Shown here piece after piece: positions 19,633-29,933 of a stretch of 52,199 nt of DNA. Positions within the stretch are counted from its first letter, which is position 1, and every line of letters begins with the position of its first letter. The notes under the pieces are model-generated. The model had not been told where the DNA came from. It saw only the letters and a program-made list of their open reading frames with translations, and ran no database searches. This stretch comes from Ophiostoma sp. CBS 140.51 (lineage: Eukaryota; Ascomycota; Sordariomycetes; Ophiostomatales; Ophiostomataceae): positions 1 to 52,199 of the forward strand of contig JANSLP010000238.1 in NCBI GenBank assembly GCA_029298735.1, given 5' to 3'. Position numbers and translations under genes: made by a program.

Positions 19633-21787
19633 ATGTCGTCGAGCGACGACTCCAGCTCTACGGCCGCGATACCACCACTCGCGGTTCCTAACGAGGGTGC
19701 AGAGGGTGCGGAAGGGGCTGCTGCTGCGTCGTTTTCACCACAGCTGTCGCCCTCGTCGGCAGTGGCGCCTCCTCCGCCGGCTCCCTCACAACGACACATC
19801 CACTACGCCGAAGAAGGGACGGGACCTAGCACCGTGTCCGCACCGCCAGCGTTGTCCGTGAACGCACAGCTCGCCAACAGCCGCGGCCATGGCCATGGAC
19901 CTAGCCATAGCAGCGGTAGTCATGGCCAAAGTCGACCCATGTCCGAATCGGACCTCCCCGTCCACGGCGCCAACTCTCACGTCGACGACCCAGGCAGCCT
20001 CATGTCACCCACCGTGCCACCGAGCCTGCGCCGCCGGAGTACAAAGCGAGCCGTCACCTTTCGCAACGTGGATAATTTCTCGGATTACGAAGTACGGCCC
20101 GGATGGCAGCCCGGTGCCGAGCCCGGTATCGACACGAGCAAGCCCGATGGTGGGCGTGATTCACTAGCGAAAATGATGTCTCCGAGCGAGATTACTGTTG
20201 TCGACTTTAGCCACGACGACATTGTCACGACACGACTCGACAATGCGACACTCGGGGGCTTCCTGGCCGTACCACAGCCGGCCCACATGAAGTGCCGCTG
20301 GATCAACGTCAACGGTCTGAGTTGGGATGTGATCCAGATGCTGGGCAACTATAAACACCTACACAGACTGGCCATTGAAGATTTGATCAACACGCGCAAC
20401 CGCACTAAGGCCGATTGGTACCCGACGCACACGTTCATGGTCCTGACCCTGCAGAAGCTGGTTCACTTTAACTACGCCAAGAACCGCATCAGCCGATCTG
20501 ACGAGAGTGATAGTGACAGCAGCGACAGCGATGACGAATACTCCAACGATAAGAAGGGAACGAGCGTCAAAAGCGGTCGGTCGGGCCACTCGCGGATGAG
20601 CGGTATTTCTCGGCGGTTTACTGGCATGTTTGGTCGCCGGAGCCGAGACGGCGGGCGTGGCAAGGCGGCTGACCCACCTTTTGGATCAAGAAACCTGGAG
20701 AACGGGACCCGACCATTGTCGCGGGCGGCGTCGATGCCCGACCTCGAAGACCTAAAGCATGTCAACGCGTTCCGCACGCTCCAGCGGTATCATTCGTCAC
20801 CCAACGACGCACGCACCGACTTCATGGAGAGTCATTCGGCCCTGAGTTCACGAAATCTCGCCGTCGCCGCCGAGCAGGTGTCTGTATTTATCACAGACGA
20901 CAATACCGTCATCTCTTTTTTCGAACTTTCGGCCCAAGATGTGGAACAGCCGATCTTAAGGCGGCTGCGTCTGCCAGATACGAGCTTGCGGCGTTCCTGC
21001 GACGCGTCTATGGTCACCCAGGCCATTTTGGACGCTATTATCGACCTCGCCATCCCCGTCACAGTCTGCTATGGCGATGTGATTGCCGATTTGGAGCTGG
21101 ACGTCCTCACCAGTCCCAGCGTCAAGCACACCAAGAGCTTGTACATTACCATTACCGAGATGAACAAGGTCCTCAGCTTCATCAACCCGGTCATGAACTT
21201 GATCAATACCCTGCGCGACCACCAGACGGAAGATGCGGTCGTTGACGACCTCCAAAACCCAGCCAAGGGTGTCACAATATCTCCGTAAGTCAACACTACT
21301 TTGTGCTTTTTTCTTGTCGCTACACCGCTAACGGACAGGACCACCTATATCTACCTTGCCGACGTCTTGGATCACTGTGTCCTCATTACCGAATCCCTCG
21401 ACCAGATTCGCGGTCAGGCTGAGAATATGATATCGCTCATCTTCAACACCATCTCTGCGAACCAGAACGAGAGCATGAAGCAGTTGACTGTCGTTACCAT
21501 CATCTTCTTGCCCCTGACCTTTTTGACAGGATACTTTGGTCAAAACTTTGACGGCTTCTCCGATCTCGAGCTGGGCATTCCTTTCTTGTAAGCACCCTGC
21601 GTAGCATTCGATTAAAAGACCTCGCTAACGTATCAGCTGGAAAATTGCCGGCCCGGTCATCTTTTTCACTGTCGTCATCATGATGTACGACATGATTCTG
21701 CGGTACTTCAAGTCGCTCGGCCAGCGCCGTGACATTCTGCGGATACGGAAGCATCGCAGAAAGCACTCAAAGTCGAAGAATAACTAA
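19633..21787 (+). CDS. CorA-type Mg2+/divalent-cation transporter
   Basis: Three exons: 19633-21284, 21339-21587 and 21637-21787, giving 683 residues. Introns are 54 nt (GTAAGT...CGCTAACGGACAG) and 49 nt (GTAAGC...CGCTAACGTATCAG). Role: a pentameric membrane channel for Mg2+ or related ions. Seen: a Ser/Pro/His-rich N-terminal tail; the cytosolic domain with MLGNYKHLHRLAIEDLINTRNRTKADWYPTH; a Ser/Asp-rich insertion near 285-300; the long helix ITESLDQIRGQAENMISLIFNTISANQNE; TM1 ending LTGYFGQNF; TM2 IAGPVIFFTVVIMMYDMI; and a basic tail KHRRKHSKSK. The signature GMN reads GQN (about 617-619). Two TMs and the cytosolic domain match fungal CorA proteins in or near the Alr/Mnr2 group, often vacuolar or plasma-membrane. 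The ATG at 19633 is chosen because translation upstream lacks conservation; the frame is open to 19303. Confidence 0.9.
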
Positions 21788-22608
21788 CACTGCTTTTTCT
21801 TCAATTTTGCATCTTCTTCTGGTTATTGCACTGTTGGCTGCCCTTTTGGTTACAGCGGCGGCAGCGTGCATCTGCGGTTTTGGTTAAACGTGTTTTTGTT
21901 TCTTTTCTTTGCTTTTGGATTCAATTTTGGTTATACAGTCCTTTTGGCTTTCTTGATTACCCATTCCGTGTTGTTTTTTTAATAAATTTTGGTTAAGACT
22001 CTTCCAATCGCATCAACTGAAGTTCACTTGCCTGCTAGCACATGGATTCCGACATCCAAAAATAGCGACGAGACCTCACTCACCCATCCGCTCGTTCGAT
22101 CTTAACCGAGCAAACAAGCTTTAGGCCTCGCTTGAATTAAGCATTTCTGGCGCCCGACTGGTCAACCGTCCTCAACCGAGAACAGCACGGCTGAAATGCT
22201 GGTACCATTGCCGCCATATCGACCAAATATGCCGACAAAAAAGCATGCAATTATGCTGAGCCTGCAGGCTAATAGAAGGACTTCTCTTTTGCCAAGGTGA
22301 AGTGCCGACAATAATATTTTCGACTCATTGACGACAAACTGCAACATTTTCACCTTTGCCTGAAGCTTTTGATTTGTTTAAACCCTCTCATTTATATGAA
22401 CCGGATACTCGGCACGACATGTCTACATACAGAGCAACACTCTGGTTCAATGGGCAAAGATGTCGAGCCAAAATATCGGGAAGTATGTGAACGGGCCCAT
22501 CGCTCATGATGGAAGACACACGCTTCTGGGTCTCTACGAAGATGTAAGCTTCTCTCGAGCATACACAAATTCGCATCACCAACAACACGACAATCAACCA
22601 CATCGACC
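21788..22608. other. 3' region of CorA-like gene with four TTTTGGTTA copies, then hydrolase promoter
   Basis: Four exact copies of TTTTGGTTA lie at 21844-21852, 21878-21886, 21925-21933 and 21987-21995, all on the sense strand of the upstream gene and probably within its 3' untranslated region. The rest (22000-22608) is ordinary AT-moderate spacer with the short promoter of the serine hydrolase. No gene is seen. Confidence 0.5.
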
Positions 22609-23976
22609 ATGTCTTTTGACGAATATATTGAAAAGACAGTGGCGAGCGGCGAACTGGCTGGAGTCGCTCTCTGGGCCAAGGACAAGAAGGGCAATGTCAT
22701 CTACGACCGCAGGCTAGGCGTTGCCAGCCTCGAAAATCCAGACCCAACACAGCGGCCACCCATGAGTATGGACACTGTCGTCCGCTTGGCGTCATCGTCC
22801 AAGCTAGTCACGACCATTGCCGCCCTCCAGGCCGTCGAACAGGGCCTCATCAAACTCGACGACGATGTAGCCAAATATGTCCCAGAACTGGCGTCCCTCG
22901 AAGTGTTGACGGGCTTCACGTGGTACGGCAAGCCGTTGACGCGTCCTCGCGACCCCAACGCAGTTATTACGTTGCGCTCCCTCCTCAACCAAACCTCGGG
23001 CGCCGGCTACGACTTTTTGCAATGGCAGCCATTGTGGAGGGTCCGGTGGTGGCGGTCGGAGAAGGTCGCCGGTGGGAGCAGCCTCGAAGAGCGGCTGGCG
23101 CACCCGCTGCTGCACGACCCGGGCGATGGATGGACCTACGGAAGTGGTGTGACGTGGGCGGGCCGTGTCGTCGAGAAAGTGGCCGGGTGCTCACTCGAGG
23201 AGTGGATGGCGCGCCACATTGCCAAACCGCTTGGCCTGACAAGTTTGACGTTCTTTCCGCAGCGCGACCCCAATCTGGCCGGCCGTCTTGCGGGCATGTC
23301 CTCCCGTAGCCCATGGAGTGGCGCACTGTCCTATGTCCCAGACACAATATACCCTGAAAAGAACGAAGCCGGCGAAGATGTGTGCATGGGCGGCGAGGGT
23401 GTCCACTGCACTGTGGCCGACTTTTGCTCTATCATTTATTCCCTGCTGGTCGACGACGGCAAACTGTTGAGCCCTTCTACAACGGCAATGATGTTTTCCA
23501 AGCAGCTCGCACCCAGCCAGCGACCGCCCCTCGAAGAGTGCCTCGACCTCCCCGTGTGGATCTGCCGCAGCGTCTTGAATAAGGGCGAGCACGACTGGGG
23601 CCTGGGCGGCGTTCTGGTCGACGGAACGACCAAGACGGGCCTGCAGGACGGCGCGCTCATGTGGAGTGGGTTGTATCACATCCTATGGTGGGTGGACCGG
23701 AAAGCTGGTGTGTGCGGGTTCTTTGCGACGCAGTTGATGCCTGCTGTCGACAAGGTCGGAGTGCCGGCCATTGTGGCTTTTCAAAAAGAAGTGTACCGGC
23801 GGATGGGGTACAGCACGGAGGCGTCCAAGTCTCTGGAAGTCATCAAAGAGGAGGCGGCCGATGTTGCCGAACCGACTAACACGAATAACACCAACGCCAA
23901 CAACAACACCAACGGTCCAGCATCACCGACAAAAGCGCTGGCAGCATGGGCGTCAAGTTTCTGGACAAAGGAATGA
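22609..23976 (+). CDS. Beta-lactamase-family serine hydrolase / transesterase
   Basis: A single-exon frame of 455 residues. Family: class C beta-lactamase/DD-peptidase fold, in fungi mostly esterases or acyltransferases (for example LovD-like), not drug-resistance enzymes. Seen: VVRLASSSK with the nucleophile Ser62 and general-base Lys65 (SxxK); the second-motif tyrosine Tyr177 in DGWTYGSGVTWAGRVVEKVAG; and the C-terminal HDWGLGGVLVD and MWSGLYHILWWVDRKAGVCGFFATQ, where these enzymes carry their third motif. No signal peptide, so probably cytosolic. The C-terminus has an Asn/Thr-rich tract (about 424-438). No polyketide or peptide synthase lies next to it, so the substrate cannot be inferred from context. 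The ATG at 22609 is followed directly by the conserved N-terminal helix SFDEYIEKTVASG. Confidence 0.88.
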   Translation: MSFDEYIEKTVASGELAGVALWAKDKKGNVIYDRRLGVASLENPDPTQRPPMSMDTVVRLASSSKLVTTIAALQAVEQGLIKLDDDVAKYVPELASLEVLTGFTWYGKPLTRPRDPNAVITLRSLLNQTSGAGYDFLQWQPLWRVRWWRSEKVAGGSSLEERLAHPLLHDPGDGWTYGSGVTWAGRVVEKVAGCSLEEWMARHIAKPLGLTSLTFFPQRDPNLAGRLAGMSSRSPWSGALSYVPDTIYPEKNEAGEDVCMGGEGVHCTVADFCSIIYSLLVDDGKLLSPSTTAMMFSKQLAPSQRPPLEECLDLPVWICRSVLNKGEHDWGLGGVLVDGTTKTGLQDGALMWSGLYHILWWVDRKAGVCGFFATQLMPAVDKVGVPAIVAFQKEVYRRMGYSTEASKSLEVIKEEAADVAEPTNTNNTNANNNTNGPASPTKALAAWASSFWTKE

Positions 23977-24509
23977 GGCTCAGCGCAGGGAGTTAGACCC
24001 TTTATTTGACACTTTTGAATAATTTTGAATTAATGTCATCAATCCTCCGTGCCATCTCAAGAGGATATAACAGTGACGTATGCGGGCCGTTTACCGAGAC
24101 AATCGATCGCGCGTTGGCGCTTCCTAACTAGCGCCCGTATCGCCAGGTCCCGGTTCGTTGATGGTCGTGTTCGTCTTATTCAGTGTCTTGGAGCTGTCTA
24201 CAGCTGTCTACACATTTTTGGGAGAAGCGGGAGTCAGGTCGATCTCCCTAGGTTCAAGTCAACGTTAGCCAAGACATTGATGTATGCCACGCTGCAGAAA
24301 CGTACACAAAAGCACCCCAAAACGTCTTGCATGGCGCTTACCTAACAGCCCAGCGGGATTGGAATGCAAAAAGCGCTCCAACAGCATTCTTCAGCTCGCA
24401 CAGCTTCTTGCAGCTCTTGAGCTTCTTTTCAATTCATCATCAATTTGAGACGAGCTTCAACTTGTTTTCCAATTGACCATACATCATCATATCACTGCAT
24501 CGACTCGCC
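23977..24509. other. Promoter region of D-lactate dehydrogenase with a 10-bp tandem duplication
   Basis: AGCTGTCTAC is repeated exactly and without a gap at 24192-24201 and 24202-24211. A small inverted repeat GGCGC...GCGCC lies near 24117-24136. GGTTCAAGTC at 24251-24260 resembles a tRNA B box, but no T-arm or acceptor stem can be folded around it. No gene is seen. Confidence 0.5.
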
Positions 24510-26469
24510 ATGAAGAGAGTGTTTACGGCCCCGCGTGGGGCGAGGCTGCGGCTGCCTCTGACATTGTCGTATGTTGTTCGTCCTCGGACGACACAGCTGG
24601 TCGGCAACGCCAGTCGGCCCACGACAGCGACACCTTCGGTTGTCAATCCCAACAGAGCTTCCCGGCGCTTCTACTCGAACGGCGACGAGCCCAAGCCGCA
24701 CATCAACAGCGGACTCGTCATTGGTGTTGGTAGGCACACCACGCTCCCCGACATATCTGAATTTGTTTACTGACAACTTCAGGTGGCGCCGTTCTTGCAT
24801 TGGCTGCATACTTGATCGGCCGCCGTACGGCCGGCTCCAAGGAGGGCACCAACCTCAAGGTCCCCTCGGTTGCCGACCAGCTCGCCAGCAAGGACAAGCA
24901 TGCCAAGGACAAGGACGAGAGCGACGAGCCCGTGTTTGTGAGCACCCGCTCTACTTTGCCTCTCAGCAAAGTAGGCGACATTCAGCACGACACGTCGCCG
25001 GAAAACATGGCCTATGCCCGCGCCGAGATTGCTGCCATTGTCGGCGACAAGGCCATTACGGACCAACGCGATGAGCTGTCGCGACACACGTCCAGTGTCT
25101 GGTCCTCGTATGCCGAGTCCAAGGACGACAACCCGCACTTTGTCGTCTACCCTTTGTCGACCGAAGACGTCAGCGCCATTATGCGCATCTGCCACCGGCG
25201 GCGCGTGCCTGTGGTAGCCTTTGGTGGCGGCACCAGTTTGGAAGGCCATTTTGCCAATGTCTGTCGCGGCATTAGTATCGACCTGTCGCGCATGGACAAG
25301 ATTCTGACGGTGCACGGTGCAGACTTTGATGCGGTCGTGCAGCCGGGCGTCGGCTACGAGCAACTGAACGAAGCACTGGCGGACCGCAAACTGTTCTTCC
25401 CGCCCGACCCCGGCCCGGGCGCCACGATTGGCGGTATGGTGGGCACCGGCTGTTCGGGCACGAATGCCTACTATTACGGGACGATGCGGGAGTGGGTGCT
25501 GGGTCTGACGGTCGTGCTGGCGGACGGCACAATTGTGCAGACACGGCGCCGGCCGCGCAAGTCGAGTGCCGGCTACGATTTGACGAAGCTGTTCATCGGC
25601 AACGAAGGCACCCTGGGCATCGTCACAGAGGCAACCCTCAAACTCACAAGTAAGCCTGCTCGTGAGCAGGTTACGGTGGCCACGTTCGACTCGTTCCATG
25701 CCGCCTGCGACACCGTCATCAAGCTGGTCTCGGCCGGTATCCACGTCGCTGCCGTCGAGCTCATTGGCGCCCGTGCCATGAAGTGGATCAATGACTCGGC
25801 GGGCACCGACCGGTCGTGGCCCGAAAAGCCGACGCTGTTCCTCAAGTTTGCCGGCGCCACCGACAAGGCCGTCAACGAGCAGTCCAAGGTTGTCGAGGAA
25901 ATTGCCAAGACGGCGGGCGCCACGGCTCTGGACACGGCCCGCACACAAGAAGAGTCGGAGCAGCTGTGGGAGGCGCGCAAGCAGGCGCTGTTTACGGCCG
26001 CGGGCAACAAGGCCGACAATGAGAGCTCGTGGATTACGGATGTCGCCGTACCGATTAGCCGTCTGGCGGACATTGTGGACCTAACCAGCAAAGACATTGT
26101 GGCGAGCGGTGTCAGTGGCGGCATTATCGGGCACGTGGGCGACGGCAATTTCCATTGCTTCTTGTTTTATACGCCCGAGCAAACGGAGCATACCGAGCAG
26201 TTGGTGCACCGGATGGTGGAGCGGGCGATCAACATGGACGGTACGGTGACGGGCGAGCACGGTGTGGGTTTGGTGAAGCGGGACTACCTGGACAAGGAGC
26301 TGGGTACAAACGCCGTGGATTTGATGCGGCAGGTGAGTCGACTTCCTCTACATGAAAATTATATGTGCACTGCTAACAGCAACAGATCAAGAACTCGTTT
26401 GACCCGCTGTGTCTTCTCAACTGCGACAAGGTCGTCCGCATGAAGAAGAACAAGGAGGACTCCAAGTAA
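24510..26469 (+). CDS. DLD1: Mitochondrial D-lactate dehydrogenase (cytochrome), FAD-dependent
   Basis: Three exons: 24510-24729, 24783-26332 and 26386-26469, giving 617 residues. The two introns are both 53 nt. Role: oxidises D-lactate to pyruvate at the inner mitochondrial membrane and passes electrons to cytochrome c; also removes D-lactate from methylglyoxal detoxification. Seen: a presequence rich in Arg, Ser and Thr ending NRASRRFYSNG (about 1-60); one hydrophobic segment SGLVIGVGGAVLALAAYLIG at the exon 1/2 junction, probably the inner-membrane anchor; the PCMH-type FAD domain with FGGGTSLEGH near 218-228, GGMVGTGCSGTNAYYYGTMRE and GNEGTLGIVTEATLKL; and the C-terminal FAD-oxidase domain with SGGIIGHVGDGNFHCFLFY near 523 and GEHGVGLVKR. 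Exon 3 supplies IKNSFDPLCLLNCDKVVRM. It ends 131 bp from the oppositely oriented reductase, so 3' ends probably overlap. Confidence 0.95.
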
Positions 26470-26600
26470 TCTCGTTGAGCTCAGGATAGGTAATAAGGCT
26501 GCATTGTATTTATATTCATTCACGACAGGATAAAATCATTCTACATACAAAATCAAAAATATCAAAATCAAAACGTCAGAAGCTTCCTCCATGACAGATA

Positions 26601-29600
26601 TCAACGCTTCGCGTTGATCTCGTTCTCCCACTTGCCCAGCCATGCCTTCAAGTACTTGCCCGCCAGCTGCGCCTCCACCATGTTGGGACACGCCGCCAGC
26701 GTCGGGCTATCCCGGCTCGCCTTGGTAATGTCAAACCGCAGGTTGGCCGACTCGGGCGTGCCGCCGTAGTTGCGCTCGTAGTATTCGGCCAGCTTGAGGG
26801 CGGGCAGGCGTTTGGCCACAGCGTCGGCGTCGCCCATGAGCTCTTCACCGCAGGCGCGCAACTTCCCCAACCACTCCTCGAGAGAAACAGCCTCAAAGTC
26901 CAGACCAGCACTCTTGAACGCCGGCAACACCTCGTCGTTCCACGACATGATGTGCGGCGTGTTGATGTTGTAGTAGCGGGCTTTGGGCGAATCGCTGACA
27001 TCGGAGGGACGAGTGGGACCATCCGCACTATTCCGTCTCGGCGTGATGTTGCCCGACTCCTTCATGGCGGTGGCAATCTCGATACACGCAGCGGCCACCA
27101 CGTCCACGGGGATCCACTCGCAACGGCCCTGCTGGCCGTCCAGACGGGGGAGTGCCTTGAGTTCCAAAGCACTGCGCACGAGCAGCGGCACAGCCTCGCG
27201 GTCGTTCCAGATGCCGCGGTCGGTGTCGCCCGTAATCTGGCCAATGCGCAACACTGCCACATTGGCACCTTCACGGGCAGCGGCTTCACAGATACGCTCG
27301 CCAATCAGCTTGGAAGCGGCGTAGCCCAGACCCTCGGAGGCGTCACTGAGTGATGCGAGAGGACCCTCAGGGACGACAGCCGTCTCGCCGTTTTCGGGGC
27401 GCGGGACATTGAAGGCGGCCGAGATGCTGCTGGCAAAGAGGATACGAGCAGGCTTGCGCGAGGGGACCTGGAGGGACAGCTGCAGGAGGTTGCGGAGACC
27501 AGCAATATGGGGCTCAAAGCTCGAGGCCGACAGGCCAAAATGGACGGGCCAGGCGGCGTGGATGATGGTGGTGGTGTCAGCCACAAGGCCACTGTAGTCA
27601 AACGCGTCGAGACCGAGCAGCGGGTCGCCGAGGTTGGGTGCTTCCAGCACAAGGAGCTTGCGGGAAATCGTGCGCGAGGAGCCCAAGTCCAGACCACGCT
27701 CCCGGAGCGAGCCATGGACACGCTTAAGGCCATGGGGGCCGCGTACCAGACAAGTGACACGCTCGACCTTGGAGTCGTACAGCAGCTGGTGCAAAATGTG
27801 GGCACCGAGGGCACCCGTGGCACCCGTCAGAACAACAGACTCGCCGCCGTCGGCGTGCTGGGACTCGGTGTCGAATGTCGAGTACTTGTCCACCAAGCTC
27901 TGCATGACAGCAAGTGGGTCTTGTTCGGTCTCATGGTGGACGCCGTTGCCATTCGTGTGGCCGTTGACTCCGTTCGTGCCGTTCGTTCCGTTCGTGCCAT
28001 TCGTGGCGTGGTTCGGGTTCAGAAGGTTGTAAAAGACGACGGCCAGGTTGGCAGCATTGCGTGCATCGTACACAACATTTGTCGGCAGGCGGTAGCTGCC
28101 AAAGTCGAGCGACTCCTGAAAGAGACGACGGGCCTGGATAGCACGCAAACTGTCCACACCCGACGCAAAGAAATCGGCATCGGCACTGGGCAGCTCAATT
28201 TCCGTCTGGGTCTTGAAGGTGTCAATGATGAATGCCTCAAGGCCGGCCACGTCGAGAGATGCAGGCTTCTTCGAGTAGGTGCCGTTCGAAGTTCCATTGG
28301 TGCCAGATCCAGCATCACCACCGCCGTCCAGGCGAGCATAGATGGCCTCAATCTGCGTCGAGAAGAGCTTCGTGGCACCCGCACGGATAATGTTGCTCTT
28401 GTCCGTCGCTGGATACTCGACGCCATAAGCAATGGACGCCACCATGTCGCGCGTGATCCGGGCAAACTCGTCGGCAATGCTGTTGGCCTGTTCGATGGAT
28501 GGCCAGATGGCACGGATAAATTCGTCTTCGGTGAGTGCAGCGGCAGCTTGAGCACGGAACACAAGCATACCGGGGATGGCGCGGTCATTGCCAAACATGA
28601 GGGCGTCCTTGACCAGCGGGTGCTCACGAACAGCACCCTCCATGCCCAGGGGCAAAATCTTCTCACCCGTAATCAGTGTGAGCCGATCATCCTGGCGGGC
28701 AATGTACTTCCAGGCGTTGGGAATGGTCGGGTGCGGCATAAACAAGTCCTTGGCGTAATAAGAACCGGGCGGGTCGTTGGAGTTGGACATGAGCAGGGCC
28801 GGGTGTGACTGCAGGAAAACAGCCTCGTAGGTGTTGCCCTCGACGTGCTTAAACATCATGTGCTCGTTGAGGTTGGGGTAGGGCCGGACATAGGCCCAGG
28901 AGTCGGCATCTTCGGGCTTGCGGTCATAAATAGAATCGCCGACGTGGCCCACCTCGGTCATGCCATAGATGACTCCCAAGTTGACGCCCGAAGCAATCAG
29001 ACGGTCACCGAGCTCGTCGGGTGTTTTGGCACCAGCTGACGTGACAATGCGGCACTCCTTGAGCACGTCCACACCGGCCTGGTCCTCGGCAATCAGACTC
29101 AGAGCGTACGGCACGCAGTGGCAGATTTCGGGCTTGACAAACTTGAGGGCAGCCACGAGGTTGGCAGCGGTCAATGGCAGGAGAGGGTTGAAGAGGTGAG
29201 CCGGACGACACATCCACATGGCTTGCAGGGAGGTGATGAGGCCGTGAACGTGGTACCACGGTAGGGCGTTGAAAGCACGCATACCCGTGCCTGACAAGAG
29301 CGAGTTTTGGAGACTGCGGTGGGACAGCAGCAGCGGCTTGGGCAGGCCCGTCGAGCCTGACGAATGGGCCATGAGGCAAACCTCGACGTGCTCGGCCTCT
29401 GGGTCGGCAATCTCGCGCACAAACGGTGGCTGTGCGGGGGCATCGGGCTTGTCAAACTCCTCGCGGGCCAGCATCGGCAGAAGCTGTATGTCGGGCCGTT
29501 CAACAACAACTTCGGCCAGCGTAGAGTCGATCCGGGCATTGGAGCTGTGCAGCACGATATCCGACTCGGCCGTCTTGAGTAGATGCAGACACGCCGGCGG

Positions 29601-29933
29601 GCCCAGGCGGGCCGACATCGTCAGGACCTTGCATCCCAGGCGGAAGAGGGCAAAGAAGGTGACGATAAAGGACAGGTCGGACACGGCGTAGAGGGTAATG
29701 GTCTTTTTGGAGTTGACGACAAGACCCTTGGTCACCAGGATGCGGCAGGCTTCGTCGACCATGCGGTCCAGCTCAGCACCAGTAAAGTATTCGTAGTCTG
29801 CCGGATCGTCCTTCCCACGTGGCATGCCCAGGATGGGTGTCTGTTCCTCGTCACGGGCCCGCAGGCGGACGACATCGTCAATGGTGTAGCATTTTCCAAA
29901 CTGCTCGATACGCTCTGCTGGAGTGGGAGCCAT
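26601..29933 (-). CDS. NRPS-like adenylate-forming reductase (A-T-R)
   Basis: An intronless 1110-residue frame. Role of the family: activates a carboxylic acid with ATP, loads it on a phosphopantetheine arm and reduces it with NAD(P)H to an aldehyde (sometimes alcohol). Seen: A domain about 15-530 with AHSSGSTGLPKP (189-200), YGMTEVGHVGDS and the terminal TDKSNIIRAGATK; T domain about 560-635 with the carrier Ser595 in FFASGVDSLRAIQ; thioester-reductase domain from about 700 with GATGALG (704-710) and the SDR pair Tyr871/Lys875 in YAASKLIGE. A low-complexity linker of repeated Thr-Asn-Gly (about 644-664) separates T and R. There is no condensation domain, so a single substrate is expected, perhaps an aromatic or fatty acid; the pocket cannot be read reliably. 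Lys2 is excluded by length and context. No tailoring cluster adjoins it. Confidence 0.92.
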   Translation of the reverse strand: MAPTPAERIEQFGKCYTIDDVVRLRARDEEQTPILGMPRGKDDPADYEYFTGAELDRMVDEACRILVTKGLVVNSKKTITLYAVSDLSFIVTFFALFRLGCKVLTMSARLGPPACLHLLKTAESDIVLHSSNARIDSTLAEVVVERPDIQLLPMLAREEFDKPDAPAQPPFVREIADPEAEHVEVCLMAHSSGSTGLPKPLLLSHRSLQNSLLSGTGMRAFNALPWYHVHGLITSLQAMWMCRPAHLFNPLLPLTAANLVAALKFVKPEICHCVPYALSLIAEDQAGVDVLKECRIVTSAGAKTPDELGDRLIASGVNLGVIYGMTEVGHVGDSIYDRKPEDADSWAYVRPYPNLNEHMMFKHVEGNTYEAVFLQSHPALLMSNSNDPPGSYYAKDLFMPHPTIPNAWKYIARQDDRLTLITGEKILPLGMEGAVREHPLVKDALMFGNDRAIPGMLVFRAQAAAALTEDEFIRAIWPSIEQANSIADEFARITRDMVASIAYGVEYPATDKSNIIRAGATKLFSTQIEAIYARLDGGGDAGSGTNGTSNGTYSKKPASLDVAGLEAFIIDTFKTQTEIELPSADADFFASGVDSLRAIQARRLFQESLDFGSYRLPTNVVYDARNAANLAVVFYNLLNPNHATNGTNGTNGTNGVNGHTNGNGVHHETEQDPLAVMQSLVDKYSTFDTESQHADGGESVVLTGATGALGAHILHQLLYDSKVERVTCLVRGPHGLKRVHGSLRERGLDLGSSRTISRKLLVLEAPNLGDPLLGLDAFDYSGLVADTTTIIHAAWPVHFGLSASSFEPHIAGLRNLLQLSLQVPSRKPARILFASSISAAFNVPRPENGETAVVPEGPLASLSDASEGLGYAASKLIGERICEAAAREGANVAVLRIGQITGDTDRGIWNDREAVPLLVRSALELKALPRLDGQQGRCEWIPVDVVAAACIEIATAMKESGNITPRRNSADGPTRPSDVSDSPKARYYNINTPHIMSWNDEVLPAFKSAGLDFEAVSLEEWLGKLRACGEELMGDADAVAKRLPALKLAEYYERNYGGTPESANLRFDITKASRDSPTLAACPNMVEAQLAGKYLKAWLGKWENEINAKR

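Noticed and set aside
24251..24270. GGTTCAAGTC as a tRNA B box
   Set aside because: The flanking five bases on each side do not pair as a T stem and no acceptor stem is found.
24779..25948. 389-codon open frame antisense to D-lactate dehydrogenase
   Set aside because: Overlaps the conserved FAD domain and shows no family resemblance.
27507..28808. 433-codon open frame antisense to the A-T-R reductase
   Set aside because: Shadow frame; the sense strand encodes intact A, T and R domains.
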